A DNA stretch of 10,792 bases from Peptostreptococcus sp. (GCA_020025095.1 JAHHSS010000056.1:1-10792); one strand, 5' to 3'. Shown: positions 1 through 6,966, numbered from the stretch's first letter. The notes: a model not told the origin generated them from the letters alone. Program-made: numbers and translations.

Positions 1-12
1 TGAATATAAATG

Positions 13-21
13 TGTTAAAAT
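13..21 (+). promoter_or_regulatory. Candidate extended -10 element upstream of the AlkD-like gene
   Basis: TGT followed by TAAAAT at 16-21 fits an extended -10 box, and TATAAT follows at 21-26. Any -35 element would lie outside the window, so the promoter cannot be completed. The 22 bases around it (5-26) recur with only two differences at 8106-8127, which mildly supports a functional element. Low confidence, because such strings are common in A+T-rich DNA. Confidence 0.3.
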
Positions 22-65
22 ATAATTGTAAAAGCTTTGTAAAGTTTTAATAGGAGATGAAGGCT

Positions 66-758
66 ATGGAAAATATAACTGAATATATCAGGTTAGAATT
101 AGAGAAAAAGCAGGATTTGAAATATAGAGATTTTAATGCAAAGTTGATACCTAATGTTGATATTGAAAGAATGATAGGTGTAAGAGCTCCGGAAATAAAA
201 AAATTGGCGAAAAAAATATACAAAACAGAATCATACAAGCTTTTTTTGGAAGATTTACCACACAAATATCATGATGAATATTTACTTCATATACAGATAA
301 TAAACTTATTAGACAACTATGAAGAAACTATTTATTCTATTGAAAAAGTCCTTCCATATATTGATAATTGGGCTGTGTGCGATGCATTGGCTCCTAAAAT
401 TTTAAAAAAATATCCAGAAGATTTTTACGAAAAAATAGTTAAATATTTAAGTAGCGATAGGGTATATACAGTGAGATTTGGAATAGTTAGCTTGATGTCC
501 AACTATCTTGATGAGCATTATAAAAAGGAATATTTGGACATTGTCTCAGAAATAAAAAGCAGCGAATATTATGTAAATATGGCTATTGCATGGTATGTAA
601 GTTATGCTCTTATAAAGCAATATGATGATGCTATTGAGCTTATAAAATCAGGAAAAATGGATAAATTTGTGCATAATAAATCTATACAAAAAGCTATAGA
701 AAGTCTTAGAATAAATCAAGAAACAAAAAATTATATTAGGACATTGAAGAAAAAATAA
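66..758 (+). CDS. DNA alkylation repair protein, AlkD-like HEAT-repeat DNA glycosylase
   Basis: A 230-residue, wholly helical protein of the AlkD family. The family excises N3- and N7-alkylated purines as the first step of base excision repair in the cytoplasm. The residues described as critical in Bacillus cereus AlkD (W109, D113, R148, W187) have plausible counterparts here: W102 and D106 in the segment DNWAVCDALAPK, R137 in YTVRFGIVSLM, and W176 in NMAIAWYVSYAL. The spacings W-x3-D and R-x38-W are identical to those of AlkD. The C-terminal stretch HNKSIQKAIESLRI is typical of Firmicutes members. The ATG at 66 is preferred over an in-frame ATG at 57, because AGGAG at 52-56 is nine bases from the former and touches the latter. 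The hydrolase gene follows after 41 nt with no terminator between, so the two are probably co-transcribed. The family call is firm; the substrate range is inferred. Confidence 0.9.
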   Translation: MENITEYIRLELEKKQDLKYRDFNAKLIPNVDIERMIGVRAPEIKKLAKKIYKTESYKLFLEDLPHKYHDEYLLHIQIINLLDNYEETIYSIEKVLPYIDNWAVCDALAPKILKKYPEDFYEKIVKYLSSDRVYTVRFGIVSLMSNYLDEHYKKEYLDIVSEIKSSEYYVNMAIAWYVSYALIKQYDDAIELIKSGKMDKFVHNKSIQKAIESLRINQETKNYIRTLKKK

Positions 759-799
759 GGTCTTTATAAATAATAAGACAAATGAAAGGAGGAAATTTT

Positions 800-1702
800 A
801 TGATGAAAATAATAATAGGAGTTATCGTAATTGTATTTTTAATATACATAATTTCATGGATTGTAGGTTATATAATGACAAGGCCGAAAAGAGCTAAATT
901 AAAATATAATCCTAAGGAAAAGCTAGGTGTTGACTATGAGGATATAGAGTTTAAATCAGGAAAAAATTTAATAAAAGGTTGGTATATTCCATGTAAGGAC
1001 AATAGATTTACAATAGTTTATTCACATGGTTATCTTGAAAATAGAGAAAGTTCTACAATAGATATTTACAGAGTTATAGAAGAGATGAGAAAATTAGGTG
1101 CTAATATCCTTTGTTTTGATTTCTCAGGAAGTGGTGAGTCTGAAGGATATTGCGTAACTTGTGGATATAGGGAAAAGATGGATTTAATGAATGCTATAGA
1201 TTTTGCAAAAACAAAGTCTACGGCACCAATATTCATATATGGAATATCTATGGGAGCAGCTACAACAGCTTTAGTTACGAGTGAAAGAGATGATATAGCA
1301 GGAGCTATATGTGATAGTCCATTTTCAAATTTAAAAAGTTATCTTTCTGCGAATTTGGGTGTATGGACTCATCTTCCTAAATTTCCTTTTCAACCAATTA
1401 TTTTTAGAGCAATGGAAAAAACAGCAGGACTTACTTTAGACAAGGTAGTGCCAGCAGAAAGTGTAAAAAATTCGAAAGTACCTATTCTATTAATGCATGG
1501 TAAGGGAGATCATTTGATTCCATATACTGAAAGTGAAAAATTAAAGGAGACTAATCCAGATATGGTAACTTTAGATATTATTGAAAATAATGGTCATTGT
1601 AAATCTCTTGAAAAGGAAAGAGATAGATACATGGAAAATGTAAGCAATTTTATAAATAAAGTTCTTGAAAAAAATAGTAGAATAGTAGATAAGAATATAT
1701 AA
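800..1702 (+). CDS. Membrane-anchored alpha/beta hydrolase (serine hydrolase, YqkD-like)
   Basis: A 300-residue protein with an uncleaved-looking hydrophobic N-terminus (roughly residues 2-26, rich in I, V and L, followed by TRPKR). This suggests a membrane anchor with the catalytic domain outside the membrane. The rest is an alpha/beta-hydrolase fold. The oxyanion region is SHGYLEN near residue 75. The nucleophile elbow is GISMG with Ser150. A likely acid is Asp237 in MHGKGDHLIP and the base His266 in NNGHCKS, so the triad appears complete. FDFSGSGESEG near residue 106 is the usual glycine-rich loop of this group. The overall pattern resembles Bacillus YqkD and other S33/Hydrolase_4 proteins, but the substrate cannot be told from sequence. 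AAAGGAGG at 785-792 lies seven bases before the ATG at 800. An upstream in-frame ATG at 782 is rejected because it precedes that ribosome binding site. It is probably the last gene of a two-gene unit with the AlkD-like gene. Confidence 0.85.
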   Translation: MMKIIIGVIVIVFLIYIISWIVGYIMTRPKRAKLKYNPKEKLGVDYEDIEFKSGKNLIKGWYIPCKDNRFTIVYSHGYLENRESSTIDIYRVIEEMRKLGANILCFDFSGSGESEGYCVTCGYREKMDLMNAIDFAKTKSTAPIFIYGISMGAATTALVTSERDDIAGAICDSPFSNLKSYLSANLGVWTHLPKFPFQPIIFRAMEKTAGLTLDKVVPAESVKNSKVPILLMHGKGDHLIPYTESEKLKETNPDMVTLDIIENNGHCKSLEKERDRYMENVSNFINKVLEKNSRIVDKNI

Positions 1703-1747
1703 AAAGTTATTTCAAAAGTGAAAAATAATGCTTTATAGTGTATAATA

Positions 1748-1782
1748 AAAGGAGCCTATGTTTGAGAATATAGGCTCTTTTT
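1748..1782 (+). terminator. Rho-independent terminator after the hydrolase gene
   Basis: GAGCCTAT (1752-1759) pairs perfectly with ATAGGCTC (1770-1777) across a 10-nt loop. Flanking A and T bases extend the stem, and a T-run follows (1778-1782). The A-run before the stem means it could also act on the opposite strand. It separates the repair/hydrolase unit from the cobalt transporter locus. Confidence 0.88.
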
Positions 1783-1801
1783 AAGCTTTAAAAAGCTTTT
1801 G

Positions 1802-1837
1802 TGCATAAATGTTGATATCTTGATATTGATGCATAAA
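1802..1837. repeat. Nested direct repeats over the cbiM promoter, possible operator
   Basis: TTGATAT occurs at 1812-1818 and again at 1820-1826, one base apart. TGCATAAA occurs at 1802-1809 and 1830-1837, flanking the first pair. The inner copies overlap the candidate -35 box of cbiM. The arrangement could be a binding site for a metal-responsive or other repressor. I do not recognise it as a known NikR, Fur or riboswitch pattern, so the role is inference from position only. Confidence 0.35.
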
Positions 1838-1839
1838 AT
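1812..1839 (+). promoter_or_regulatory. Candidate sigma-A promoter for the cbiM-led operon
   Basis: TTGATA (1812-1817) and TAAAAT (1834-1839) are separated by 16 bases, and each box matches consensus in five of six positions. Transcription would start near 1846, leaving a short leader before the ribosome binding site at 1860-1865. That leaves no room for a cobalamin riboswitch, which normally needs about 200 nt. Confidence 0.45.
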
Positions 1840-1872
1840 AAATTTAAAATTTAATATTTAGGAGGGAATTGT

Positions 1873-2625
1873 ATGAGAAATTATTCAAAATCTGAAAGAA
1901 AATTGATTTTTTCTTCATTGGCACTTTCATTTTTGCTTTCTATGGTAGACCAAGCATCTGCAATGCATATAATGGAAGGATATCTACCTGCGACTTATTG
2001 CATAGCTTGGGGTGCGATTTGTATTCCGTTTTTGGTTATGGGAATTATAAATATCAAAAAAATTGTTAGGGAAAAACCAAAAACAATAATGATATTAGCT
2101 ATGTCAGGAGCATTTATATTTCTTGTATCTTCATTGAAAATACCTTCAGTAACAGGAAGTTGTAGTCATATGACAGGAACTGGTCTTGCAGCAATTCTTT
2201 TTGGAGTTAGCTCTACAAGTGTTTTAGGTGTGATAGTGCTTATTTTCCAAGCTATTCTTCTTGCACATGGTGGAATAACTACTTTAGGAGCTAATACTTT
2301 TAGCATGGCTATAGCGGGTCCTATAGCTGCATATTTTCTTTATAAGGCTGGTAAGAAAATGAGAATTAATAGAAAGCTCAATATTTTTATAGCAGCAGCT
2401 TTAGGAGATATTTTGACATATTGTATAACATCGATACAATTAGCTATTGCTTATCCAAGTTCTTCAGGTGGCGTATTAGCAAGTGCAGTAAAGTTTTTAG
2501 CAGTATTTGCCCCTACACAAATTCCCCTAGCAATAGTGGAAGGTATTTTGACTGTATTAATAATAATCGGACTTGAAACATATGCAGTTCCAGAACTTAA
2601 AGAACTGAATTATTTTGAAAACTAG
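1873..2625 (+). CDS. cbiM: Cobalt ECF transporter substrate-capture protein CbiM
   Basis: A 250-residue polytopic membrane protein, the substrate-specific component of the CbiMNQO energy-coupling-factor transporter that imports Co2+ for cobalamin synthesis. Residues 1-30 look like a cleavable signal peptide ending in ASA. Cleavage would leave Met-His-Ile-Met-Glu-Gly at the new N-terminus (from Met31). This is the hallmark of CbiM and NikM proteins, where the free amino end and His at position 2 bind the metal ion. The conserved PSVTGSCSHMTGTGLAAILFG block (about 91-111) contains a second expected ligand, His99. AHGGITTLGANTF (131-143) is also family-typical. Several hydrophobic segments follow. 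AGGAGG at 1860-1865 is well placed before the ATG. Cobalt rather than nickel is inferred from the presence of separate cbiN and cbiQ genes. The next gene is not cbiN but a MATE transporter. Confidence 0.93.
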   Translation: MRNYSKSERKLIFSSLALSFLLSMVDQASAMHIMEGYLPATYCIAWGAICIPFLVMGIINIKKIVREKPKTIMILAMSGAFIFLVSSLKIPSVTGSCSHMTGTGLAAILFGVSSTSVLGVIVLIFQAILLAHGGITTLGANTFSMAIAGPIAAYFLYKAGKKMRINRKLNIFIAAALGDILTYCITSIQLAIAYPSSSGGVLASAVKFLAVFAPTQIPLAIVEGILTVLIIIGLETYAVPELKELNYFEN

Positions 2626-2694
2626 TTTTTATGTAATTTTATGTTTGGACAGAGTTCACTTGTCGCAACAATTATAGGTATATGGAGGAGATAA

Positions 2695-4074
2695 ATGTCA
2701 AAGAATATAGACTTAACAACTGGAAGTATTTCCAAAAAATTATTCAAGCTATCTCTACCGATAATGGGAACATCTTTTATGCAATGTGGTTATAATATGG
2801 TGGATATGTTTTGGGTAGGTAAAACTGGAGCAAATGCAGTTGCGGCAGTTGGAACAGCAGGATTTTATCCTTGGCTTGCAGTGGCTCTTATTATTATAGC
2901 TAGAATAGGTGGAGAAGTAAAAGTCGCTCAAAGTATCGGAGAAAAGAATGATAGTAGAGCCAGAAAATATATCAAGTCTGCAATTGAATTGAATATAATT
3001 CATGCTATAGTTTATAGTATATTGCTTATAGTTTTTAGCGATTATTTGATAGGATTTTTTAGGCTAGAAAGTTACCAAGTAAATCAAATGGGATCTATTT
3101 ACTTGAAAATAATCGGAGCGGGTATGATTTTCACATTTATGAACCCTGTTTTTACAGCCATATTTAATGGTATGGGGAATTCATCAACACCCTTTAAGAT
3201 AAATGCAATCTGTCTACTACTTAATATAGTGCTTGATCCACTTTTAATTTTAGGTATAGGTATTTTTCCTCAACTTGGTGTTAGTGGTGCAGCATTGGCT
3301 ACAGTTTTTGCTCAGATGATAGGGACAATAATATTTGTTTATTTAGCATATAAGGAAAAAAATAGATATTTTAAGATAAATCTTTATAAAAAAATAGATA
3401 CTAAATATTATAGAGAATTATATAAGCTTGGATTCCCCTTAGCTATTCAAAGTGCTATGTTTACCTTGATATCAATGACATTGGGTGTGATTGTAGCCCT
3501 ATGGGGACCAGTAGCAATTGCGGCTCAGAAAGTAGGTACTCAGATAGAGTCCATTTCTTTTATGACAGCGGATGGAATGGCGTCTGCAATGAGCTCCTTT
3601 GTAGGTCAGAATATAGGTGCAAAGCAAGGAGAAAGAGTAAAAAAAGGAATTAGGTTGGGAATTTATTTTGCTGCAGCTTGGGGAATATTGAGTGGTTTTT
3701 TTATGATAATTTTTGGCAAAGAAATATTTGCAGTTTTTATAAATGAAAAAACGGCTATAGCTGTTGGAAGTGCGTATTTAATAATACTTGGTTACTCGCA
3801 ACCATTTAACTGCATTGAAATAATATTAAGTGGTATATTAAAAGGGCTTGGTCGTACTATATTACCATCTTTTGTAAGTATATTTTTTAATGCTTTGAGA
3901 ATACCAACTGCTATTTTATTGTCTAAAAATGAAATTATGGGATTAAATGGAGTTTGGTGGGCAATTTCAATTTCAAGTATTATAAAGGGAGCAATACTTT
4001 TTATTGCAGTTTTAATTAGATACAAGAATAAAAGCCTTTATTCTAGAAATAATGCGAATGAAATAATTTGCTAA
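2695..4074 (+). CDS. MATE family efflux transporter located inside the cobalt transporter locus
   Basis: A 459-residue membrane protein with about twelve hydrophobic helices, the normal size for the multidrug and toxin extrusion (MATE) family of Na+- or H+-driven exporters. Family signs include DMFWVG near residue 37 and GMGNSSTP at 159-166. A related GLGRTILP block sits at about 384-391, in keeping with the two homologous halves of MATE proteins, and VGQNIGAKQGERVKKG lies at 303-318. Both halves look intact. GGAGGAG at 2684-2690 lies just before the ATG. The gene starts 69 nt after cbiM and ends 101 nt before cbiN, on the same strand. I see no terminator on either side, so it is probably read with the operon. 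The substrate is unknown. A role connected with cobalt or corrinoids is only suggested by position; an unrelated inserted drug exporter is the plainer alternative. Confidence 0.9.
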   Translation: MSKNIDLTTGSISKKLFKLSLPIMGTSFMQCGYNMVDMFWVGKTGANAVAAVGTAGFYPWLAVALIIIARIGGEVKVAQSIGEKNDSRARKYIKSAIELNIIHAIVYSILLIVFSDYLIGFFRLESYQVNQMGSIYLKIIGAGMIFTFMNPVFTAIFNGMGNSSTPFKINAICLLLNIVLDPLLILGIGIFPQLGVSGAALATVFAQMIGTIIFVYLAYKEKNRYFKINLYKKIDTKYYRELYKLGFPLAIQSAMFTLISMTLGVIVALWGPVAIAAQKVGTQIESISFMTADGMASAMSSFVGQNIGAKQGERVKKGIRLGIYFAAAWGILSGFFMIIFGKEIFAVFINEKTAIAVGSAYLIILGYSQPFNCIEIILSGILKGLGRTILPSFVSIFFNALRIPTAILLSKNEIMGLNGVWWAISISSIIKGAILFIAVLIRYKNKSLYSRNNANEIIC

Positions 4075-4175
4075 AAAATTCTATTGTAAAATATGAAAAA
4101 AGCGAGAGATTTTTATTAAAAAACAGTTTCTTAATTGCGATATAACTTTTCCAAAATAAGATGGAGGTGTAATTA

Positions 4176-4604
4176 GTGGATAAGAATAAGGATAGATTAA
4201 CAGATGTTGAAAAATCTGTGGAGTTTGTGGAAAAACATACAGAAAAAAATACTGTATGTTCTAAAACTGAATCTAAAAATGTGGATAAAAATAAAAAGGG
4301 TAATAAAAAAACAGTTTTTATATTAGTAATTCTTGCAATTGTAATATCTATCGGACCATTGTTCGCTTTAAAAGGAGCGGAATTTGGTGGTAGCGATGAT
4401 GCTGGTAGTAAGGTTGTTTCAGAAATAAAAGGAAAAGAATATGAGCCTTGGTTTGAGCCAGTAATGGAAAAATTAATAGGTGGAGAGTTACCAGGAGAAA
4501 TAGAAAGCCTATTATTTTGTGTTCAGACGGGAATAGGAGTCGGAATCGTAGCATATGTATTCGGATATCTTGTAGCAAGAAAAAAATATTCTTCTCAAAA
4601 GTAG
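4176..4604 (+). CDS. cbiN: Cobalt transporter accessory protein CbiN with a charged N-terminal extension
   Basis: A 142-residue protein. CbiN is the small two-helix subunit that associates with CbiM and is needed for metal loading. Residues 46-142 match the family: a first membrane helix about 46-66 ending in PLFALKGAEFGGSDD, the extracytoplasmic segment with EYEPWFEPV (about 88-96), then GEIESLLFCVQTGIG leading into a second helix (about 111-134) and a short basic tail. Typical CbiN proteins are about 95-105 residues long. Here about 45 hydrophilic Lys/Glu/Asp-rich residues precede the first helix and should lie in the cytoplasm. The start is GTG at 4176, with GGAGGTG six bases upstream. An internal in-frame GTG (codon 36, also reading DKNK) lacks any ribosome binding site, so the extension appears real. 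cbiQ follows after nine bases. Confidence 0.9.
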   Translation: MDKNKDRLTDVEKSVEFVEKHTEKNTVCSKTESKNVDKNKKGNKKTVFILVILAIVISIGPLFALKGAEFGGSDDAGSKVVSEIKGKEYEPWFEPVMEKLIGGELPGEIESLLFCVQTGIGVGIVAYVFGYLVARKKYSSQK

Positions 4605-4613
4605 GGTGATAAA

Positions 4614-5444
4614 GTGCTATTTGTAGGATTGCTATCAGCCTTTATAGTATTTTTAATGTTTTTTAATTTAATAAAAACTGCATATTTATTTGTAATTTGT
4701 ATATTTATATTAGTATTGCTACTTTTTCTCAAGGATAATCACTCAGAATCATTGTTTTCTATAGATTTAATATCAAGAGAAAATAAAATGACCTCCTTAA
4801 AAATAGAGATTAAAATGGTTATTTCAATGATTTTTATATCAATGTGTATTTTTTCTTCCAAAGCTGTGGTGGGATTATTTATACTAATACTTTCAAGTAT
4901 TATCTTGATTTTTTTTGCAAAAATAAAAATAAAAACATATATAAAATTTCTATGTATACCGATGGTATTTATATTTATGGGGGGATTAGCAATAATAGTT
5001 AATTACTCAAAATATCCACTAGATTTAATAAATCTAAAACTCGGAAATGCCTTTTTAGGTATTTCTAAATCTTCACAGATAGAGGCAAGATTAGTTGTGT
5101 TTAAGTCTTTTGGAGCAGTAAGTGCTTTATATTTAGTAAGCTTAACCAGTCCAATATCTGATATTATACATTTTTTTAAGAAAATGCATTTTCCTAGTAT
5201 ATTTGTAGACCTTATGTATTTAATATATAGATGTATATTTATAATGTATGAAATGTATATTGTGATGAAGAATGCAGCGAAAGGAAGAATGGGCTTTTCC
5301 AGTTACAGAAGAGGTATAAAAACTACTGCGAAAATATATAGTAATCTCTTAGTAAGAAGTTATTTGTCTTCATCAAAAATGTTTGATGCAATGGTATCAA
5401 GAGCTTATGATGGTGAAATTAACTTTTTAAGAGAAAAAGAATAA
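4614..5444 (+). CDS. cbiQ: Cobalt ECF transporter transmembrane coupling protein CbiQ, N-terminally extended
   Basis: A 276-residue membrane protein, the T component (EcfT family) that couples CbiM/CbiN to ATP hydrolysis by CbiO. The family-like part begins near residue 47 (FSIDLISRENKM, the counterpart of the usual 'SID' start). It ends with two cytoplasmic coupling motifs: AAKGRMGFSSYRRGIK (221-236) and SRAYDG (262-267). The second is usually SRGYDG or a close variant, so Gly is replaced by Ala here. The first 46 residues are strongly hydrophobic (about 2-17 and 22-39) and would add one or two membrane helices. The start is GTG at 4614, with AGGGTGAT overlapping the cbiN stop region. Further in, the only other candidate start is a TTG near 4752 without a ribosome binding site. 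Translation is probably coupled to cbiN. A strong terminator follows the gene. Confidence 0.88.
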   Translation: MLFVGLLSAFIVFLMFFNLIKTAYLFVICIFILVLLLFLKDNHSESLFSIDLISRENKMTSLKIEIKMVISMIFISMCIFSSKAVVGLFILILSSIILIFFAKIKIKTYIKFLCIPMVFIFMGGLAIIVNYSKYPLDLINLKLGNAFLGISKSSQIEARLVVFKSFGAVSALYLVSLTSPISDIIHFFKKMHFPSIFVDLMYLIYRCIFIMYEMYIVMKNAAKGRMGFSSYRRGIKTTAKIYSNLLVRSYLSSSKMFDAMVSRAYDGEINFLREKE

Positions 5445-5460
5445 TATAATAAAAAATAAG

Positions 5461-5513
5461 AACTGACTATTTTATGATTAGATAAGATATAATTATAGAA
5501 TAGTCAGTTTTTT
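5461..5513 (+). terminator. Strong rho-independent terminator between cbiQ and cbiO
   Basis: AACTGACTATT (5461-5471) pairs with AATAGTCAGTT (5499-5509) as 11 perfect base pairs. The stem extends inward by four more pairs, one of them a wobble, to 5475/5495. The loop is 19 nt, and six T residues run from 5508 to 5513. This is a good intrinsic terminator or attenuator, and it implies that cbiO is not simply read through from cbiMNQ. Confidence 0.85.
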
Positions 5514-5560
5514 AGGTGAAATATTTTAAATTTCTTTCATATTTCCTAAAATATTAAATT

Positions 5561-5566
5561 TATAGT
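5561..5566 (+). promoter_or_regulatory. Candidate -10 box for a separate cbiO promoter
   Basis: TATAGT lies 36 bases before the preferred cbiO start at 5603 and would give a leader of about 30 nt. No convincing -35 box is seen: CATATT at 5539-5544 is at the right distance but a poor match. It is supported mainly by the terminator just upstream, which makes an independent promoter likely. Confidence 0.28.
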
Positions 5567-5602
5567 AAAATGAAGATATATATACGAAAGGGTTTGAAAT
5601 TT

Positions 5603-6406
5603 ATGGATATGACAGAGGAAGTTTTGAGGTTAGAGAAAATAGCTTATAGTTACAATAATAAAGACTATGTGCTGAAAGATATTAGTATATCCTTTAAAAA
5701 AGGAGAAAAGCTTGTTCTTCTTGGCCAAAATGGTTCTGGAAAAAGTAGCTTATTTTTATGTTGCAATATGATTAATGAGCCTTCTTCGGGTAGCATATAT
5801 TTAAAAGGGAAAAAGATAGAAAAGAAAAAAAAAGATATAAATGAATTAAGAAAATCGGTAGGAATAGTATTTCAAAATCCTAATGAGCAAATAATTGCAT
5901 CTAATGTTTATGAAGAAATAAGTTTTGGGCCAATGAATTTGGGGATTAAGATAGAAGAAGTAAGGGAAAGAATAGAAAAATCTATAGAAATTATGAAACT
6001 TGAAAATTATCGAAAAAGAATGACACACTATTTATCAGGAGGGGAGCAAAAAAGAGTAACTATAGCTGATATACTTGCAATGTATCCAGATATTATTTTA
6101 TTAGATGAGCCTATGTCTAGCTTAGATATGAAATGTTCTAGAGAATTAGAAAATACTCTTAATATACTTTCTCAAAAGGGTATAGGAATAGTGGTTGCAA
6201 GTCATGATGTTGATTTTGCCTGGAGGTGGGCAGATAGAATAGTAGTAATACAAAGTGGAGAAATAATTAGTGATTCTTTACCAGAAGAACTTTTTAAAAA
6301 TAAAAAGCTTATAGAAAAAGCAGAAATAGATATGCCTATATTGTACTCAGTTGGTGAAAAATTAAAAATAAGTCCAATACCAAGAAAAATTGAGGATTTA
6401 GAATAA
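5603..6406 (+). CDS. cbiO: Cobalt ECF transporter ATP-binding protein CbiO
   Basis: A 267-residue ABC ATPase (EcfA type), the cytoplasmic motor of the cobalt transporter. All nucleotide-binding motifs are intact: Walker A GQNGSGKSS (41-49), the Q-loop in FQNPNEQ (Gln91), the signature LSGGEQKR (144-151), Walker B IILLDEP with catalytic Glu (164-170), the D-loop SSLD and the switch His201 in ASHDVDFAW. FQNPNEQI after the Q-loop is characteristic of CbiO/EcfA proteins and supports pairing with the upstream CbiQ. The ATG at 5603 is chosen because GAAAGGG (5586-5592) is ten bases upstream. An in-frame ATG at 5570 has no ribosome binding site and adds 11 unlikely residues. It is separated from cbiQ by a terminator and about 160 nt. 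One ATPase gene is normal for group I ECF systems, where it is expected to act as a homodimer. Confidence 0.93.
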   Translation: MDMTEEVLRLEKIAYSYNNKDYVLKDISISFKKGEKLVLLGQNGSGKSSLFLCCNMINEPSSGSIYLKGKKIEKKKKDINELRKSVGIVFQNPNEQIIASNVYEEISFGPMNLGIKIEEVRERIEKSIEIMKLENYRKRMTHYLSGGEQKRVTIADILAMYPDIILLDEPMSSLDMKCSRELENTLNILSQKGIGIVVASHDVDFAWRWADRIVVIQSGEIISDSLPEELFKNKKLIEKAEIDMPILYSVGEKLKISPIPRKIEDLE

Positions 6407-6474
6407 TAGATACTACCTTATAGTTTGATAGATGAAAAAATAAATAATTATCTTTTTAGAAAGGATGATAAAAC

Positions 6475-6966
6475 ATGATAAAAAAATTTAAAAACAAAAA
6501 GCCAGAGATATCAGATAGTAGCTATGTAGATGAAAATGCTAATATAGTAGGAGATGTAATTTTGGATGAGAATACAAGTGTATGGCCATTTGCATCTATT
6601 AGAGGCGATAAAGGAAAGATATATATAGGGAAAAATACAAACATACAAGATTGTGCGGTAATACATAATCCTACCTACATAGGTGATGGAGTTTCTATAG
6701 GTCATAGTGCACTTGTCCATGGTGCTAAAATTAGAAATAATGTTCTTATAGGAATGGGTTCAATAATATTAGATAATGCAGAGATAGGTGAGAACTGTAT
6801 AGTAGGAGCAGGGGCTCTTGTAACAGGAGGGAAAAAATTTGAAGCTAATAGCCTAATACTTGGTTCTCCTGCAAAGGCGATAAGAAAACTTACAGAAAAA
6901 GAGATAGATTCAATAAGAGAAAATGCTCAAGTATATAATGAGTTAAGGTTAGATTATAAATATTAG
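6475..6966 (+). CDS. Gamma-carbonic-anhydrase-like left-handed beta-helix protein (YrdA/PaaY type)
   Basis: A 163-residue protein built of hexapeptide repeats (patterns such as IVGDVI, IGDGVSIG, IGENCIVGAGA) that should form a left-handed beta-helix trimer. The three zinc-ligand histidines of gamma-class carbonic anhydrases are present: His64 (VIHNP), His77 (IGHSA) and His82 (VHGAK). The last two have the usual five-residue spacing. Arg43, Asp45, Gln58 and Asp59 match conserved active-site positions (R59, D61, Q75, D76 in the Methanosarcina enzyme Cam). The acidic proton-shuttle loop of Cam is absent, as in the short CamH/YrdA-type members, so true carbonic anhydrase activity is uncertain. 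GSPAKAIRKLTEKEI near the end is the usual C-terminal helix entry. AAAGGATG lies before the ATG. It is 68 nt after cbiO with no clear terminator, so it may be co-transcribed with it. Confidence 0.88.
   Translation: MIKKFKNKKPEISDSSYVDENANIVGDVILDENTSVWPFASIRGDKGKIYIGKNTNIQDCAVIHNPTYIGDGVSIGHSALVHGAKIRNNVLIGMGSIILDNAEIGENCIVGAGALVTGGKKFEANSLILGSPAKAIRKLTEKEIDSIRENAQVYNELRLDYKY

Noticed and set aside
760..779. Small inverted repeat GTCTT/AAGAC between the first two genes
   Set aside because: It has only five pairs, a 10-nt loop and no T-run, so it is not a terminator. The two genes are probably co-transcribed.
1718..1746. Promoter-like GTGAAA - 17 bases - TATAAT after the hydrolase gene
   Set aside because: The predicted start would fall at about 1753, inside the terminator hairpin, so any transcript would end at once. 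It is most likely a chance match.
2618..2629. Palindrome AAAACTAGTTTT at the cbiM stop codon
   Set aside because: It is a short palindrome without loop space or a proper stem plus T-run, and not a credible terminator between cbiM and the MATE gene.
6475..6966. Idea that the gamma-carbonic-anhydrase-like protein uses cobalt because it follows the cobalt importer
   Set aside because: Some gamma-class enzymes accept cobalt in vitro, but adjacency alone is weak evidence, and the zinc-ligand pattern does not distinguish metals.
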